Notes: generated from the sequence alone by a model not told the origin. A DNA stretch of 64,000 bases from Methylobacter psychrophilus (GCF_025583945.1 NZ_JAOEGU010000004.1:1-64000); one strand, 5' to 3'. Positions 47,763 through 60,869 are shown, numbered from the stretch's first letter. Numbers and translations: made by a program.

Positions 47763-50700
47763 TTGAAAGATTTAATGAATTTCTTAAAGCGTCAAGGTCG
47801 TGCTGATGATTTCGATGGAATCAGTATAGGCTTGGCATCACCAGACATGATCCGTTCCTGGTCTTATGGTGAAGTAAAAAAACCTGAAACAATTAATTAT
47901 CGTACTTTTAAGCCTGAGCGTGATGGTTTATTTTGCGCTAAAATTTTTGGTCCTGTCAGTGATTATGAGTGCCTTTGTGGTAAATATAAGCGCCTTAAGC
48001 ATCGTGGCGTTATTTGTGAAAAATGTGGCGTAGAAGTCACATTGTCAAAAGTTCGCCGTGAAAGAATGGGGCATATTGATTTAGCCAGTCCTGTGGCGCA
48101 TATTTGGTTTTTAAAATCACTGCCCTCAAGAATAGCGCTGTTATTGGACATGACACTGCGCGAAATTGAACGGGTTTTATATTTCGAATCCTTCGTTATT
48201 CTCGATCCAGGTATGACTCCGCTAGAAAAAGGGCAGTTATTAACCGATGATGAGTATCTTGATGCTGTGGATTTACATGGCGATGATTTTGTTGCCAAAA
48301 TGGGCGCAGAAGCAATTTATGATTTGCTGAAAGCTATTGACTTAAAAGAGCAAGTTAATACGCTTCGTGAAGAAATAAATTCAACTAATTCAGAAACCAA
48401 AATAAAAAAATACTCAAAGCGTCTTAAGGTTATGGATGCGTTATTGAGTTCAAAGAATCGTCCAGAGTGGATGATTCTAAAAGTACTACCTGTGTTGCCT
48501 CCTGAGTTACGGCCATTGGTGCCTTTAGATGGCGGCCGTTTTGCTACCTCTGATTTAAATGACTTATATCGTCGTGTTATTAACAGAAACAATCGGTTGA
48601 ATCGTTTGTTGGACTTAAACGCTCCCGATATTATTGTTCGTAATGAAAAACGTATGTTGCAGGAATCTGTTGATGCGTTGTTGGATAACGGTCGTCGCGG
48701 CAGAGCGATTACTGGAACCAACAGGCGTCCACTGAAATCCTTGGCTGACATGATTAAAGGTAAGCAAGGACGCTTTAGGCAAAATTTGCTAGGTAAGCGT
48801 GTTGATTATTCAGGTCGCTCGGTTATTGTTGTAGGTCCTACGTTAAGGCTGCATCAATGTGGGCTGCCTAAAAAGATGGCATTAGAGCTGTTTAAACCAT
48901 TTATATTCAGTAAATTACAATTTCGTGGGCTTGCTACAACCATTAAAGCTGCAAAGAAAATGGTTGAAAGAGAGGGTGCCGAAGTATGGGATATACTGGA
49001 AGAAGTTATTCGTGAGCATCCGATTTTATTAAATCGTGCGCCAACGCTACATCGATTAGGTATTCAGGCATTTGAACCTACCTTAATTGAAGGTAAGGCA
49101 ATTCAGTTGCATCCATTGGTGTGTAGCGCATTTAACGCCGATTTTGACGGCGATCAGATGGCTGTGCATATTCCGCTGTCTATAGAAGCGCAGATAGAAG
49201 CCAGAACATTGATGATGGCAACTAATAATATTTTATCACCGGCTAATGGTGAGCCTGTTATTAACCCGTCGCAGGATGTGGTATTAGGGCTTTATTATAT
49301 TAGTCGTGAAAAAATAAACGCTAAAGGCGACGGAAGTATATTTGTCAGTGTTGGTGAAATTCATAAGGCTTTATTGGCTAAATCGGTAGAATTGCAATCA
49401 AAAATACAATTGCGTATTACTGAAAAAGTGATCAATGAGCAGGGTGAAGCTGAAGATAAGACTCACAGGGTACATACTACTGTAGGTCGTGCGTTAATTT
49501 GGGAGGTCGTTCCTGAGCGTATGCCTTATGATTTAGTGAATTGTGATATGACCAAAAAGAACATCTCACGGTTAATAAATTACAGTTACCGTTACTTGGG
49601 TAACAAAGACACTGTCGTATTGGCTGACCAATTGATGTATTTGGGCTTCAGATATGCAACGATTTCCGGGGTATCGTTTGGTATCGAAGACATGGCAATA
49701 CCCGCTAAAAAGGTCGATATTATTAAAGCAGCTGATAAGGAGGTTAATGAAATTCAAAGTCAGTATGCCTCTGGTTTGGTTACTGATGGTGAGCGATATA
49801 ATAAAGTTGTTGATATTTGGTCGCACGCTAATGATCAAGTTGCCAAGGTAATGATGGACGGGTTGGGTGAAGAGTCTGTTGTTGATGCTGAAGGTAATAC
49901 AGTAAAACAAAAATCGTTCAATTCAATCTTTATGATGGCTGAATCTGGTGCGCGGGGTTCTGCCGCCCAGATTCGTCAGTTGGCAGGTATGCGTGGTTTG
50001 ATGGCAAAACCTGATGGTTCCATTATTGAAACGCCAATTACCGCTAACTTTAGAGAAGGTCTTGACGTACTGCAATACTTTATTTCTACTCACGGAGCGC
50101 GTAAAGGCCTTGCTGATACCGCTTTGAAAACAGCTAACTCAGGATATTTGACGCGACGATTAGTGGATGTTGCGCAGGATTTGGTTATTACCGGCAATGA
50201 TTGTGGTACTTCTAACGGTTTAATTATGACACCCATTATTGAGGGTGGCGATGTAGTTGAGCCATTGTCCGAGCGTGTGCTGGGTAGGGTTGCTGTTGAT
50301 GACATAATGGATGCGTCTGGGGAAAACATAATAGTACCCGCAAAAACTTTGTTGGATGAGCATTGGGTTGCGATTCTTGAAGAGCAAAGTATTGATCAGG
50401 TATTAGTTCGTTCAATTATTACCTGTGAAAATAGACATGGAGTTTGTGCTGCTTGTTATGGTCGTGATTTAGGGCGCGGGCATTTGGTGAATATCGGTGA
50501 GGCAGTGGGTGTTATTGCTGCACAATCGATTGGCGAGCCAGGTACTCAGTTAACCATGCGTACCTTCCATATTGGTGGTGCAGCATCAAGGTCTGTTGCC
50601 ATTAGTAGCGTACAGGTGAAGTCTGCCGGCATAGTGCGTCTGAACAATCTAAAGTCAGTAATTAACCGCGAAGGTAAGCTTGTTGCAGTTTCAAGATCAG

Positions 50701-51968
50701 GCGAAGTAGGTGTGGTAGATGATTATGGTCGCGAAAGAGAGCGCTATAAAATTCCTTATGGATCTGTGCTTTCGGTTCAAGAAGGTTCAAAGATTAACGC
50801 AGGAGATATTATTGTTACTTGGGATCCATTTACCCATCCTGTTATTACAGAAGTTGAAGGTATTGTTGAGCTCAAAGATTTTATTGATGGCGTGACTGTG
50901 CAGAAACAATCTGACGAAGTTACCGGCTTGAGTTCGTTGGTCGTTACCGATCCAAAACAGCGTGGTTCTGCAGGTAAAGAATTGCGTCCAATGGTCAAAT
51001 TATCGGATAGTGAAGGCAACACAATCTATTTGCCGGGTACAGAAATTCCTGCGCAGTATTTCTTACCTGCAGGTGCTATTGCTGGTATTAAGGATGGTGG
51101 TGAAGTCAAGGTGGGTGATGTATTGGCAAGGATTCCGCAAGAATCCAGTAAAACCAGAGATATTACTGGTGGTTTGCCTCGTGTTGCCGATTTATTCGAG
51201 GCTCGTAAAACAAAGGATCCGGCAATTCTTGCGGAGACCAGTGGTACTATTTCATTTGGTAAAGAAACTAAAGGTAAGCAACGGGTTATCATTACTGATG
51301 CCGTTGGTGATCTGATTGAGACCCTGATACCAAAATGGCGCCATATCACTGTATTTGAAGGTGAGTACGTAGAAAAAGGTGAGACTATTGCAGAAGGTGA
51401 ACTAACTCCTCATGACATTCTCAGGTTGAGAGGTATAGAGGAATTGGCTAACTATCTGGTTAAGGAAATCCAAGACGTTTATCGATTGCAGGGTGTAAAG
51501 ATTAATGACAAGCATATTGAAGCAATCATACGTCAAATGCTTAGAAAAGTTGAGATTACAGCATCTGGTGATACCGACTTTTTGAAAGGTGAGCAGGTTG
51601 AGCGTGCAGCGATGAGAGTCGAAAATGACAAAATGGAAAGTGAAGGTAAGATTCCTGCCAGTTATGAATCTATATTGTTAGGTATTACTAAAGCATCATT
51701 AGCAACTGAATCATTTATATCGGCCGCTTCTTTTCAGGAAACAACACGAGTACTGACTGACGCTGCTGTGCGTGGGTTGAGTGATGGTCTTCAGGGATTA
51801 AAAGAAAACGTTATTGTCGGTCGATTAATTCCTGCTGGAACCGGTCTGGCTTATCATGAAAACAGAAAAAACAGGTTTGCTCAGAACCAAGCTGTAGATA
51901 GTGATGCATCGGTTGCTGTTGATGCTGGAGATGTAGAAGAGGCTCTTAAGCAAGCGTTGAACGTTTGA
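47763..51968 (+). CDS. rpoC: RNA polymerase beta-prime subunit
   Basis: 1401 residues starting at TTG 47763, chosen because the sequence [10 protein letters not shown] matches the family start (E. coli uses GTG here) and GAGG stands about ten bases upstream. The N-terminal zinc finger is [20 protein letters not shown] (about 70-89). The catalytic Mg motif is NADFDGD. The second zinc cluster includes [17 protein letters not shown] (about 892-908). The C-terminal part is complete. Confidence 0.98.
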   Translation: MKDLMNFLKRQGRADDFDGISIGLASPDMIRSWSYGEVKKPETINYRTFKPERDGLFCAKIFGPVSDYECLCGKYKRLKHRGVICEKCGVEVTLSKVRRERMGHIDLASPVAHIWFLKSLPSRIALLLDMTLREIERVLYFESFVILDPGMTPLEKGQLLTDDEYLDAVDLHGDDFVAKMGAEAIYDLLKAIDLKEQVNTLREEINSTNSETKIKKYSKRLKVMDALLSSKNRPEWMILKVLPVLPPELRPLVPLDGGRFATSDLNDLYRRVINRNNRLNRLLDLNAPDIIVRNEKRMLQESVDALLDNGRRGRAITGTNRRPLKSLADMIKGKQGRFRQNLLGKRVDYSGRSVIVVGPTLRLHQCGLPKKMALELFKPFIFSKLQFRGLATTIKAAKKMVEREGAEVWDILEEVIREHPILLNRAPTLHRLGIQAFEPTLIEGKAIQLHPLVCSAFNADFDGDQMAVHIPLSIEAQIEARTLMMATNNILSPANGEPVINPSQDVVLGLYYISREKINAKGDGSIFVSVGEIHKALLAKSVELQSKIQLRITEKVINEQGEAEDKTHRVHTTVGRALIWEVVPERMPYDLVNCDMTKKNISRLINYSYRYLGNKDTVVLADQLMYLGFRYATISGVSFGIEDMAIPAKKVDIIKAADKEVNEIQSQYASGLVTDGERYNKVVDIWSHANDQVAKVMMDGLGEESVVDAEGNTVKQKSFNSIFMMAESGARGSAAQIRQLAGMRGLMAKPDGSIIETPITANFREGLDVLQYFISTHGARKGLADTALKTANSGYLTRRLVDVAQDLVITGNDCGTSNGLIMTPIIEGGDVVEPLSERVLGRVAVDDIMDASGENIIVPAKTLLDEHWVAILEEQSIDQVLVRSIITCENRHGVCAACYGRDLGRGHLVNIGEAVGVIAAQSIGEPGTQLTMRTFHIGGAASRSVAISSVQVKSAGIVRLNNLKSVINREGKLVAVSRSGEVGVVDDYGRERERYKIPYGSVLSVQEGSKINAGDIIVTWDPFTHPVITEVEGIVELKDFIDGVTVQKQSDEVTGLSSLVVTDPKQRGSAGKELRPMVKLSDSEGNTIYLPGTEIPAQYFLPAGAIAGIKDGGEVKVGDVLARIPQESSKTRDITGGLPRVADLFEARKTKDPAILAETSGTISFGKETKGKQRVIITDAVGDLIETLIPKWRHITVFEGEYVEKGETIAEGELTPHDILRLRGIEELANYLVKEIQDVYRLQGVKINDKHIEAIIRQMLRKVEITASGDTDFLKGEQVERAAMRVENDKMESEGKIPASYESILLGITKASLATESFISAASFQETTRVLTDAAVRGLSDGLQGLKENVIVGRLIPAGTGLAYHENRKNRFAQNQAVDSDASVAVDAGDVEEALKQALNV

Positions 51969-52152
51969 ATATAATGTAAGTATTTTAAAAAAAATGAACT
52001 TGACCTGACGAGTAATAACAAGTATTATGTTCTGCTCACATAAGCCAACGTGCTTAGGTCAGGTCGAAAAGCAAATTAACCATTGGAAATTTTTTGATTA
52101 ATGGTTGATTTATCAACTGACAGTTAAATTGTATATCGGAGTAAACAAAGAT

Positions 52153-52527
52153 ATGGCCACGATCAACCAATTAGTTCGAAAGCCACGCGCTAGAAAAGTA
52201 GAAAAAAGCAATGTTCCAGCGTTAGAGGCGTGTCCTCAGCGCAGGGGTGTATGTACACGTGTTTATACCACGACACCTAAAAAACCAAACTCGGCCCTGC
52301 GTAAGGTGGCAAGAGTAAGGTTGACTAACGGCGCTGAAGTGAGTAGTTACATTGGTGGTGAAGGTCATAATCTTCAGGAGCATTCTGTTGTTTTGATTAG
52401 GGGTGGACGGGTCAAGGATTTACCTGGTGTAAGATACCATGTAGTCCGCGGTAGCTTGGATGCTTCAGGTGTAAATAACAGAAAGTGCGGTCGCTCCAAA
52501 TACGGAACTAAACGACCTAAAAGTTAA
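52153..52527 (+). CDS. rpsL: 30S ribosomal protein S12
   Basis: 124 residues from ATG 52153; the frame is open to 52105, but [12 protein letters not shown] is the family start. Decoding-centre residues [11 protein letters not shown] (Lys43) and [13 protein letters not shown] (Lys88) are those of streptomycin-sensitive ribosomes. An 8-bp inverted repeat GACCTGAC / GTCAGGTC (52002-52009 and 52058-52065) lies in its leader. Confidence 0.98.
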   Translation: MATINQLVRKPRARKVEKSNVPALEACPQRRGVCTRVYTTTPKKPNSALRKVARVRLTNGAEVSSYIGGEGHNLQEHSVVLIRGGRVKDLPGVRYHVVRGSLDASGVNNRKCGRSKYGTKRPKS

Positions 52528-52543
52528 AGTGAGTTGGTGAGAA

Positions 52544-53014
52544 ATGTCAAGAAGAAGAGTTGCTACAAAAAGAGAAATCATTCCTGATCCAAGATTTGGC
52601 AGCATTATGTTGACCAAGTTTATGAATATGATAATGGAAAGCGGCAAAAAATCTATTGCTGAAGGGATCGTTTATGGTGCTTTGGATGTAATTGAAAGCA
52701 AAGGTCATAGCGAACCATTAGAAATATTATCAAAAGCTCTGGAAAACGTTCAGCCAAGAGTCGAGGTTAAATCTCGTCGTGTTGGTGGTGCTACATACCA
52801 GGTTCCAGTTGAGGTTCGTCCTTCCCGTCGCATGGCTCTGGCCATGAGATGGTTGATTGACGCTTCACGTAAGAGAAATGAAAGGAATATGTCGTCAAAG
52901 TTAGCTGGTGAGTTAATGGATGCTTTTGAAAGCAGAGGCTCAGCAGCCAAGAAAAGAGAAGATACCCATAGAATGGCTGAGGCTAATAAAGCCTTCTCGC
53001 ATTATCGTTGGTAA
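52544..53014 (+). CDS. rpsG: 30S ribosomal protein S7
   Basis: 156 residues; starts the assembly of the 3' domain of 16S rRNA. Opens [19 protein letters not shown]; beta-hairpin region [16 protein letters not shown]. Only 16 bases separate it from rpsL, so the S7 autoregulatory structure present in the longer E. coli gap is not present in that form. Confidence 0.98.
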   Translation: MSRRRVATKREIIPDPRFGSIMLTKFMNMIMESGKKSIAEGIVYGALDVIESKGHSEPLEILSKALENVQPRVEVKSRRVGGATYQVPVEVRPSRRMALAMRWLIDASRKRNERNMSSKLAGELMDAFESRGSAAKKREDTHRMAEANKAFSHYRW

Positions 53015-53047
53015 TCAACGAGACATCTTGAAAGCTGTATAGTAAAA

Positions 53048-55141
53048 GTGCGTAAAACTCTAATAGAACGCTATCGTAATATTGGCATAATGGCTCATAT
53101 TGATGCGGGTAAAACGACGACGACAGAGCGCATATTGTACTATACCGGTGTCTCTCATAAAATCGGAGAGGTGCATGATGGTGCGGCAACAATGGACTGG
53201 ATGGCCCAAGAGCAAGAGCGTGGTATTACGATAACTTCTGCTGCGACAACTTGTTTTTGGAGTGGGATGGAAAAACAGTTTCCGCAACATCGGATTAATA
53301 TCATCGATACCCCCGGGCATGTAGATTTTACTATTGAAGTTGAGCGTTCGTTGCGTGTTCTAGATGGTGCATGTGCGCTGTTTTGTGCTGTTGGCGGCGT
53401 TGAGCCCCAGTCAGAAACTGTTTGGCGTCAGGCGGATAAATACAGTGTTCCTCGTCTGGTTTTTGTTAATAAAATGGACCGTTCCGGAGCTGATTTTTTG
53501 CGAGTCATTGCGCAAATAAAAGTTCGTTTGGGTAGTAATGCAGTTCCTATGCAATTACCCATTGGTGCAGAAGATAGCTTTTCTGGTGTTGTCGATCTTA
53601 TTAAGATGAAGGCGTTGTTCTGGAATGAAGCCAATTTAGGGATGACTTTTGAAGAAAAAGAAATTCCGGTTGATATGCAAGATCTCTGCGAAAAGTGGAG
53701 GGAGCATATGATAGAGGCGGCAGCTGAAGCTAATGAAGAGTTGATGGAAAAATACCTTGTAGATGGGTATCTGACCAATGAAGAAATAAGAAAAGGTATT
53801 CGTATTCGTACTTTAGCGAACCAGATTGTTCCGGCATTTTGTGGTTCTGCCTTTAAAAATAAAGGCGTTCAAGCAATGTTAGACGCGGTAATTGAGTATC
53901 TGCCTGCTCCTACAGATGTTGAAGCTATAAAAGGTTTGCTTGAAGATGAAGTTACTGAGGTTCGCAGACCTGCTTCTGATCAAGAGCCATTCTCTGCTTT
54001 AGCATTTAAAATTGCGACTGATCCCTTTGTTGGTACGCTAACTTTTTTTAGGGTTTACTCTGGGGTTTTAAATTCCGGAGATAGTATTTATAACTCGGTT
54101 AAAATGAAAAAAGAGCGGATTGGGCGCATAGTACAAATGCATGCTAATAGCCGAGAAGAAGTTAAGGTTGTTTGTGCTGGAGATATTGCTGCTGCAATAG
54201 GTCTTAAGGATGTTACTACCGGAGATACTTTGTGTGATCTTAATTCAGTTATTGTTCTTGAGCGTATGCAGTTTCCTGATCCAGTTATTTCTGTTGCGGT
54301 CGAGCCCAAGACTAAAGCTGATCAAGACAGGATGGGCGTGGCTCTAAGTAAGCTGGCCCAGGAAGATCCTTCGTTTCGTGTGCATACTGATGAAGAGTCA
54401 GGTCAGGTGATAATATCAGGCATGGGCGAGCTTCATTTGGAAATTATTGTTGATCGAATGAAAAGGGAATTTAATGTTGAGGCTAATGTTGGTGCGCCAC
54501 AGGTTGCCTATAGGGAGACAATTCGTAAGTCAGTAGAGCATGAAAGTAAATTCGTAAGGCAATCCGGAGGTCGAGGTCAGTATGGCCATGTCTGGTTACG
54601 AATTGAGCCACAAGAAGCAGGTGCGGGTTACGAGTTTGTCAACGAAATTGTTGGTGGAGTTGTTCCTAAAGAATATATACCAGCTGTTGATAAAGGAGTG
54701 CAAGAGCAGTTAAAATGTGGTGTTATTGCGGGATATCCCATTTTAGATGTAAAAGTGTCTATATTTGATGGTTCCTATCATGATGTAGATTCGAATGAAA
54801 TAGCTTTTAAAATTGCCGGCTCTATGTGTTTCAGAGAAGGTGCAAAAAAAGCAGATCCTGTCTTGTTAGAGCCTATAATGCGAGTTGAAATAGCTACACC
54901 TGAAGAGTATATGGGTGATGTTGTTGGTGATATCAATAGGCGGCGTGGCATAATTCAGGGTATGGAAGATACACCATCAGGTAAAGCAGTTAGCTGCGAA
55001 GTGCCGTTGTCGGAAATGTTTGGTTATGCAACTGATTTGCGTTCAGCAACACAGGGGCGAGCTACATACAGTATGCAGTTTGAAAAATACAATGAAACTC
55101 CTGCTAATATAGCGGAAGCAATCATTAGAAAATCTTCATAA
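53048..55141 (+). CDS. fusA: Elongation factor G
   Basis: Translocase GTPase. 697 residues starting at GTG 53048. P-loop [12 protein letters not shown] (about 16-27), DTPGHVDFT and NKMDR are all present, as are domains II-V with [10 protein letters not shown] in domain IV. Length and sequence are of the main housekeeping type, in the str operon. tuf copy 2 follows 27 bp later. Confidence 0.98.
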   Translation: MRKTLIERYRNIGIMAHIDAGKTTTTERILYYTGVSHKIGEVHDGAATMDWMAQEQERGITITSAATTCFWSGMEKQFPQHRINIIDTPGHVDFTIEVERSLRVLDGACALFCAVGGVEPQSETVWRQADKYSVPRLVFVNKMDRSGADFLRVIAQIKVRLGSNAVPMQLPIGAEDSFSGVVDLIKMKALFWNEANLGMTFEEKEIPVDMQDLCEKWREHMIEAAAEANEELMEKYLVDGYLTNEEIRKGIRIRTLANQIVPAFCGSAFKNKGVQAMLDAVIEYLPAPTDVEAIKGLLEDEVTEVRRPASDQEPFSALAFKIATDPFVGTLTFFRVYSGVLNSGDSIYNSVKMKKERIGRIVQMHANSREEVKVVCAGDIAAAIGLKDVTTGDTLCDLNSVIVLERMQFPDPVISVAVEPKTKADQDRMGVALSKLAQEDPSFRVHTDEESGQVIISGMGELHLEIIVDRMKREFNVEANVGAPQVAYRETIRKSVEHESKFVRQSGGRGQYGHVWLRIEPQEAGAGYEFVNEIVGGVVPKEYIPAVDKGVQEQLKCGVIAGYPILDVKVSIFDGSYHDVDSNEIAFKIAGSMCFREGAKKADPVLLEPIMRVEIATPEEYMGDVVGDINRRRGIIQGMEDTPSGKAVSCEVPLSEMFGYATDLRSATQGRATYSMQFEKYNETPANIAEAIIRKSS

Positions 55142-55168
55142 AATTGAATAATATAAAGGTATTAACTC

Positions 55169-56359
55169 ATGGCCAAAGAAAAATTTTCACGTAGTAAGCC
55201 CCACGTAAACGTGGGCACAATCGGTCACGTTGACCACGGCAAAACAACGCTAACTGCTGCTTTAACAACGGTAATGGCTAAATTGCACGGTGGTGCAGTT
55301 AAAGCATTTGACCAGATTGATAATGCACCTGAAGAGCGTGCTCGCGGTATCACCATTGCTACGTCACACGTAGAATATGAATCTGCGGTTCGCCATTATG
55401 CTCACGTTGACTGTCCAGGTCATGCTGATTATGTAAAGAACATGATCACCGGTGCGGCGCAAATGGATGGTGCCATTTTGGTCTGTTCAGCTGCTGACGG
55501 TCCTATGCCGCAAACCAGAGAGCACATCCTGTTATCAAGGCAAGTTGGTGTTCCTTATGTTGTGGTATTCCTCAATAAAGCTGATATGGTTGACGATGAA
55601 GAGTTGATCGAATTGGTTGAAATGGAATTGAGAGAATTGCTGGATATGTACGAATTTCCAGGCGATGATACTCCTATCATCAGAGGTTCGGCGCTACTTG
55701 CATTGCAAGGCGATGAAAGTGAAATCGGCATGCCTTCAGTTATTAAGTTGGTGGAGGCTCTGGATACTTACATTCCTTTGCCGGAAAGAGCAATCGATGG
55801 TGCGTTCTTGATGCCTATTGAAGATGTATTCTCTATTTCAGGTCGTGGTACGGTAGTAACCGGTCGTATAGAGCGTGGTATTATCAAGGTTGGTCAGGAA
55901 GTTGAAATCGTTGGTATTCGACCAACAGTAACAACCACTGTTACCGGTGTTGAAATGTTCCGTAAATTGCTTGATCAAGGTGAGGCTGGCGATAACGTTG
56001 GTTTGTTATTGAGAGGTACCAAAAGAGACGACGTAGAGCGTGGTCAAGTTTTGGCACACAAAGGCACTATTAAGCCACACGCGTTTTTCAACGCAGAAAT
56101 TTATATATTGTCAAAAGATGAAGGCGGTCGTCATACACCATTCTTTAATGGTTATCGTCCACAATTTTACTTCAGAACTACTGATGTAACCGGTGCGGTT
56201 GATCTGCCAGAAGGCGTTGAAATGGTAATGCCTGGTGACAATATATCTGTAAAAGTTAAATTGATTTCACCGATCGCTATGGAAGACGGCTTGCGTTTCG
56301 CAATTCGTGAAGGTGGTCGTACAGTAGGTGCGGGCGTTGTTGCATCAATAATCGAGTAA
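55169..56359 (+). CDS. tuf: Elongation factor Tu, copy 2
   Basis: 396 residues, the str-operon (tufA) copy. It differs from copy 1 only in the last residues (ends S-I-I-E), and the DNA is identical from ATG through 56350, 1182 bp. The flanks differ at once on both sides, so the two genes are kept the same by gene conversion or recent duplication. The rpsJ ATG is only five bases after its stop, joining the str and S10 gene groups. Confidence 0.98.
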   Translation: MAKEKFSRSKPHVNVGTIGHVDHGKTTLTAALTTVMAKLHGGAVKAFDQIDNAPEERARGITIATSHVEYESAVRHYAHVDCPGHADYVKNMITGAAQMDGAILVCSAADGPMPQTREHILLSRQVGVPYVVVFLNKADMVDDEELIELVEMELRELLDMYEFPGDDTPIIRGSALLALQGDESEIGMPSVIKLVEALDTYIPLPERAIDGAFLMPIEDVFSISGRGTVVTGRIERGIIKVGQEVEIVGIRPTVTTTVTGVEMFRKLLDQGEAGDNVGLLLRGTKRDDVERGQVLAHKGTIKPHAFFNAEIYILSKDEGGRHTPFFNGYRPQFYFRTTDVTGAVDLPEGVEMVMPGDNISVKVKLISPIAMEDGLRFAIREGGRTVGAGVVASIIE

Positions 56360-56364
56360 TAAAC

Positions 56365-56676
56365 ATGTCTAATCAAACTATCAGAATCCGTTTGAAATCA
56401 TTTGATCACAAACTGATTGATCAATCGGCTGGTGAGATAGTAGAAACAGCAAGGAGAACAGGTGCTCAAGTAAAAGGCCCTATCCCTTTGCCTACTAAGA
56501 AAGAACGCTTTACAATTTTGATTTCTCCGCATGTTAATAAAGATGCGCGGGATCAATATGAATTAAGAACATATAAAAGATTGCTGGATATCGTTGAGCC
56601 AACTGAAAAAACCGTAGATGCATTGATGAAGTTGGATCTTGCAGCTGGTGTTGATGTCCAGATAAAATTGAATTAA
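56365..56676 (+). CDS. rpsJ: 30S ribosomal protein S10
   Basis: 103 residues; also the NusE partner in antitermination. Opens [17 protein letters not shown], ends [10 protein letters not shown]. Follows tuf by five bases; the S10 leader that L4 binds in E. coli therefore has no room here. Confidence 0.98.
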   Translation: MSNQTIRIRLKSFDHKLIDQSAGEIVETARRTGAQVKGPIPLPTKKERFTILISPHVNKDARDQYELRTYKRLLDIVEPTEKTVDALMKLDLAAGVDVQIKLN

Positions 56677-56693
56677 AATAGAGGGATTGGCAG

Positions 56694-57344
56694 ATGTCAA
56701 TAGGTCTTATAGGTCGTAAATGTGGTATGACCAGAGTTTTTTGTGAAGATGGTTCGTCGGTACCTGTTACTGTTCTTCAGATTGATTCTAATAGAGTTAC
56801 TCAGGTTAAAAGTGTTGATGTTGACGGTTACCGTTCAATACAAGTAGCTGCTGGTGATAAAAAGTCTTCAAGAGTTAATAAAGCAATGGCAGGTCATTAT
56901 GCTGCTGCTAATTTGACTGCTGGGCGTGGACTTTGGGAATTCAGGCTTGAAGATAGTGAAGGTGCTGATCTTGTTGCAGGCTCTCAATTATCACTAGACA
57001 TTTTTTCCGCAGGTCAAGTTGTTGATGTGCAGGGAAAAAGTATCGGTAAAGGTTTTGCTGGTGGAATAAAGCGGCATCATTTTAGCATGCAGGATGCTAC
57101 GCATGGTAACTCGCGCTCACACAGAGTGCTTGGTTCTATTGGTATGTGTCAAACACCAGGGCGTGTATTTAAAGGCAAAAAAATGGAAGGTCATCTTGGT
57201 AATGTGAAAACTACCATTCAGAACCTTACTATTCATGCAATTGATACAGAAAGAAATTTAATTTTAGTAAAAGGCGCAGTGCCTGGTGCTAAAGGCGGAG
57301 ATGTAGTAATTACACCCGCCATGAAAATGCGAAATAAAGGTTAA
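56694..57344 (+). CDS. rplC: 50S ribosomal protein L3
   Basis: 216 residues. Opens [14 protein letters not shown]. The segment [17 protein letters not shown] keeps Gln153, the residue methylated by PrmB in E. coli. Near the peptidyl-transferase centre. Confidence 0.97.
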   Translation: MSIGLIGRKCGMTRVFCEDGSSVPVTVLQIDSNRVTQVKSVDVDGYRSIQVAAGDKKSSRVNKAMAGHYAAANLTAGRGLWEFRLEDSEGADLVAGSQLSLDIFSAGQVVDVQGKSIGKGFAGGIKRHHFSMQDATHGNSRSHRVLGSIGMCQTPGRVFKGKKMEGHLGNVKTTIQNLTIHAIDTERNLILVKGAVPGAKGGDVVITPAMKMRNKG

Positions 57345-57347
57345 GCC

Positions 57348-57968
57348 ATGGGTTTGCAAATACCTGCTTTAAATGAACAAGACTCTTCTGGAAAAGTAGA
57401 GGTAGCCGAAGCTATTTTTGGTCAGTCTTTTAATGAAACATTAGTCCATCAATTGGTGACTCGCTATCTAGCTGGAGCTCGTGCGGGTACTAAGGCTCAA
57501 AAAACACGATCAGATGTAAGTGGTGGTGGGTCTAAGCCATGGAGACAAAAAGGGACGGGCCGCGCAAGATCTGGTACAATAAGAAGTCCAATTTGGCGTA
57601 CTGGTGGTGTTGCGTTTGCTGCAAGGCCAAGGTCGTATGAGCAGAAGCTAAATAAAAAAATGTTTCGGGTCGGTGTGCGTTCAATTTTGTCAGAATTACT
57701 TAGGCAAGATCGTCTGGTGGTGAGTAGTGATATAGTTCCTACTACGACTAAGACTAAAGAGTTTAATGAGAAAATAAAGCAAATTGACGCCAAGCGAATA
57801 TTAATTGTTGTTGAAAATGTAGATGCAAATCTGGCATTGGCTTCAAGAAATATTCCTTATGTACAAGTTATAGAAGCTGTAAATTTAAATCCAGTGCTAT
57901 TGGTTTCGGCCGATAAAGTAATAGCTACACCAGGCGCGCTGAAGCAATTAGAGGAGCGCTTGGCATGA
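57348..57968 (+). CDS. rplD: 50S ribosomal protein L4
   Basis: 206 residues. The long exit-tunnel loop is present ([19 protein letters not shown] at about 63-81), the macrolide-relevant part, with no sign of known resistance changes. Overlaps rplW by four bases (ATGA). Confidence 0.97.
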   Translation: MGLQIPALNEQDSSGKVEVAEAIFGQSFNETLVHQLVTRYLAGARAGTKAQKTRSDVSGGGSKPWRQKGTGRARSGTIRSPIWRTGGVAFAARPRSYEQKLNKKMFRVGVRSILSELLRQDRLVVSSDIVPTTTKTKEFNEKIKQIDAKRILIVVENVDANLALASRNIPYVQVIEAVNLNPVLLVSADKVIATPGALKQLEERLA

Positions 57969-58264
57969 GTATTAACAAATATCAGTTAGCAGGAGTCCTT
58001 CAGTCGCCAATTATCTCTGAAAAGAGTACTAATGCCGCTGAGAAAAACAATCAATTTGTTTTTAAGGTTCAGAAAGCTGCAACAAAAAAACAAGTTAAAG
58101 ATGCTGTGGAATTAATGTTCGCTGTAGAAGTTGATTCTGTTCATGTTTTGAATGTTAAAGGAAAGCAGAAAAGAGTTGGCAAGTCGCCGGGCAAAAGATC
58201 AGATTGGAAAAAAGCTTACGTAAAGCTTAAGCCTGGTAATGACATAGAATTCTCTGCTGCTTAA
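57965..58264 (+). CDS. rplW: 50S ribosomal protein L23
   Basis: 99 residues; lies at the tunnel exit and docks trigger factor and SRP. Opens with [11 protein letters not shown], ends in the usual Gly/Lys-rich part ([17 protein letters not shown]). Starts in the rplD stop. Confidence 0.97.
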   Translation: MSINKYQLAGVLQSPIISEKSTNAAEKNNQFVFKVQKAATKKQVKDAVELMFAVEVDSVHVLNVKGKQKRVGKSPGKRSDWKKAYVKLKPGNDIEFSAA

Positions 58265-58303
58265 TTTATTAAAGTGATAGATCAATAGGAAACGGTAGAA
58301 AGC

Positions 58304-59131
58304 ATGGCGATTGTAAAATCAAAACCGACGTCACCGGGATCACGGTTTGTAGTTCGCGTAAAAAATGATGAATTACATAAAGGCAAACCATACGCACCTT
58401 TGCTAAGTAAAAAAAGCAAAAGTGGCGGTCGTAATAATCAAGGACGTATAACAACGCGTCATATTGGTGGTGGTCATAAGCAACACTACCGTATCATTGA
58501 TTTTAAAAGGAATAAATTTGATATTCCTGCTATAGTTGAGCGTCTGGAATACGATCCGAATAGAACTGCAAATATTGCTTTGGTTCTGTTTAAAGATGGT
58601 GAGCGTAGATATATTATTGCACCAAAAGGTTTGGTGATTGGGCAGGAAGTTCTTTCATCAGAAACTGTTCCTGTCAAGGCTGGCAATTGCATGCCTCTAA
58701 GAAACATCCCTATGGGTACCACTGTGCACTGCGTTGAGCTACAGCCAGGCAAGGGTGCGCAAATTGCCAGAAGCGCAGGCACATCTGTGCAATTGGTTGC
58801 TAGAGATGGTGCGCATGCTACCATCAGAATGCGTTCAGGCGAAATGCGTAAAGTTATGGCTGATTGTCGCGCTGTAATTGGTGAGGTATCAAACTCCGAG
58901 CATAATCTGACTTCTCTTGGTAAAGCAGGAGCGTCAAGATGGCGAGGTGTTCGTCCTACTGTTCGTGGTGTAGTAATGAATCCGGTTGACCATCCGCATG
59001 GTGGTGGTGAGGGTCGTACATCAGGTGGTAGACATCCTGTGTCACCTTGGGGTATGCCAACCAAGGGATACAAAACAAGAAAAAACAAACGTACTGATAA
59101 TATGATTATCAGACGTCGTAAGCAGAAATAG
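58304..59131 (+). CDS. rplB: 50S ribosomal protein L2
   Basis: 275 residues; needed for subunit joining and close to the peptidyl-transferase centre. The conserved [14 protein letters not shown] segment is present at about 225-238, with the basic C-terminal tail. Confidence 0.98.
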   Translation: MAIVKSKPTSPGSRFVVRVKNDELHKGKPYAPLLSKKSKSGGRNNQGRITTRHIGGGHKQHYRIIDFKRNKFDIPAIVERLEYDPNRTANIALVLFKDGERRYIIAPKGLVIGQEVLSSETVPVKAGNCMPLRNIPMGTTVHCVELQPGKGAQIARSAGTSVQLVARDGAHATIRMRSGEMRKVMADCRAVIGEVSNSEHNLTSLGKAGASRWRGVRPTVRGVVMNPVDHPHGGGEGRTSGGRHPVSPWGMPTKGYKTRKNKRTDNMIIRRRKQK

Positions 59132-59143
59132 AGAGGAATTAGC

Positions 59144-59416
59144 GTGCCGCGTTCAATTAAAAAAGGTCCTTTTATTGATCATCATCTTCTAAAAAAAGTT
59201 GAAGATGCTGTAAGTATTAATAATCGGAAACCGATTAAAACATGGTCAAGAAGATCAATGATTATTCCAGATATGCTGGGCTTAACTATTGCAATCCATA
59301 ATGGACGGCTGCATATTCCCGTTCTCATTTCTGAGAATATGGTCGGGCATAAATTAGGTGAGTTTGCTCCAACTCGAACGTATAGAGGCCACGTGGCTGA
59401 CAAGAAGTCTAGGTAG
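59144..59416 (+). CDS. rpsS: 30S ribosomal protein S19
   Basis: 90 residues starting at GTG 59144, with GAGGAAT eight bases upstream. Opens [19 protein letters not shown]. Binds 16S rRNA head with S13. Confidence 0.97.
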   Translation: MPRSIKKGPFIDHHLLKKVEDAVSINNRKPIKTWSRRSMIIPDMLGLTIAIHNGRLHIPVLISENMVGHKLGEFAPTRTYRGHVADKKSR

Positions 59417-59419
59417 GTT

Positions 59420-59758
59420 ATGATGGAAATTTCAGCAAAATTAAATAACGCCCCCTTGTCAGCGCAAAAAGCGAGATTAGTTGGTGATCAAATTCGTGGT
59501 ATGTCGGTTGAAAAAGCGCTAAATACATTAAAGTTTAGTTCAAAAAAAGCTGCAGGTATATTCAAAAAAATTCTGGAGTCGGCTATAGCTAACGCAGAAC
59601 ATAATGAAAGTGCAGATATTGATGAATTAAGAGTGTCTACCGTTTTTGTTAATGAAGGGGCGACCATGAAAAGATTCAGGGCAAGAGCTAAAGGGAATGC
59701 GAACCATATCCTTAAAAGAACCTGCCATATTACAGTTAAAGTCTCAGAATTCGAGTAG
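59420..59758 (+). CDS. rplV: 50S ribosomal protein L22
   Basis: 112 residues from ATG 59420 (a second ATG follows directly at 59423 and could be the real start). The tunnel hairpin segment (about 78-100) is normal length. Three bases after rpsS. Confidence 0.97.
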   Translation: MMEISAKLNNAPLSAQKARLVGDQIRGMSVEKALNTLKFSSKKAAGIFKKILESAIANAEHNESADIDELRVSTVFVNEGATMKRFRARAKGNANHILKRTCHITVKVSEFE

Positions 59759-59767
59759 GGGCAGAAA

Positions 59768-60439
59768 ATGGGTCAAAAGGTACATCCAACAGGTATACGC
59801 CTTGGAATTGTAAAGGATTGGAATTCAAGATGGTATGCAAATAGTCAGGATTATTCAGTTTTCCTGCTTCAAGATTTAACAGTCAGAGCATTTATAAAGA
59901 AAAAATTAGCTCATGCATCTGTAAGTCGTATACAGATTAATCGTCCGGCTAATAATGCACAGATAACTATACATACGGCACGTCCTGGTATTGTTATTGG
60001 AAAGAAAGGCGAGGATATTGATGCTTTGAGGCAAGAAATATCTAAAATGATTGGCATTCCTGTTCAACTTAATGTTGAAGAGATTAGAAAGCCTGAGTTA
60101 GATGCTCAATTAGTTGCCGAAGGCGTAGCTCAACAGCTTGAAAAAAGAATCATGTATCGCCGGGCAATGAAGCGTGCAGTAACTAATACTATGCGTCTGG
60201 GTGCTGAAGGTATTAAGGTGAATGTAGGTGGTCGCTTAAATGGTGCTGAAATCGCACGTAGCGAGTGGTACAGAGAAGGCCGAGTGCCTTTGCATACCCT
60301 ACGTGCAGACATAGATTATGCAACTGCAGAAGCACATACTACCTATGGAATTATTGGCATCAAGGTGTGGATATTCAAAGGCGAAGTATTCGACATGGAT
60401 GCCCATATGGCGTCTATTAATTCTGACTCCAAGAAATAG
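59768..60439 (+). CDS. rpsC: 30S ribosomal protein S3
   Basis: 223 residues. Opens [21 protein letters not shown] domain with VIGKKGEDI at about 77-85. Part of the mRNA entry helicase site. Confidence 0.98.
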   Translation: MGQKVHPTGIRLGIVKDWNSRWYANSQDYSVFLLQDLTVRAFIKKKLAHASVSRIQINRPANNAQITIHTARPGIVIGKKGEDIDALRQEISKMIGIPVQLNVEEIRKPELDAQLVAEGVAQQLEKRIMYRRAMKRAVTNTMRLGAEGIKVNVGGRLNGAEIARSEWYREGRVPLHTLRADIDYATAEAHTTYGIIGIKVWIFKGEVFDMDAHMASINSDSKK

Positions 60440-60455
60440 TTGAAGGAACACAGTC

Positions 60456-60869
60456 ATGCTTCAACCTAAAAGAACTAAATTCCGTAAGCAACACAAAGGC
60501 AGAAATAACGGTACTGCTGTACGTGGATCATCAGTCAGCTTTGGCGAATATGGTCTTAAATCAATCGGTCGTGGTAGGTTAACTGCCAGGCAAATTGAAG
60601 CGGCTCGTAGAACCATTACTCGTCACGTCAAGCGTGGTGGGAAACTTTGGATTAGAGTATTCCCTGATAAGCCAATTACCAAAAAACCTTTAGAAGTTCG
60701 TATGGGAAAAGGTAAAGGTAGTGTAGAATACTGGGTTGCTCAAGTAAGACCGGGAACTATGCTGTATGAAATACAAGGTGTTTCCGAAGAGCTGGCACGC
60801 GAGGCATTCGCATTAGCGGCTGCTAAGCTACCTTTAAAGACACTATTTACCGCTCGGACAATAATGTAA
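60456..60869 (+). CDS. rplP: 50S ribosomal protein L16
   Basis: 137 residues. Opens [16 protein letters not shown]. The hydroxylated Arg region [12 protein letters not shown] is present at about 65-76. Its stop overlaps the rpmC ATG by one base. Confidence 0.97.
   Translation: MLQPKRTKFRKQHKGRNNGTAVRGSSVSFGEYGLKSIGRGRLTARQIEAARRTITRHVKRGGKLWIRVFPDKPITKKPLEVRMGKGKGSVEYWVAQVRPGTMLYEIQGVSEELAREAFALAAAKLPLKTLFTARTIM

Noticed and set aside
52527-52544. S7 autoregulatory site between rpsL and rpsG
   Set aside because: The gap is only 16 bases, too short for the structure known in E. coli.
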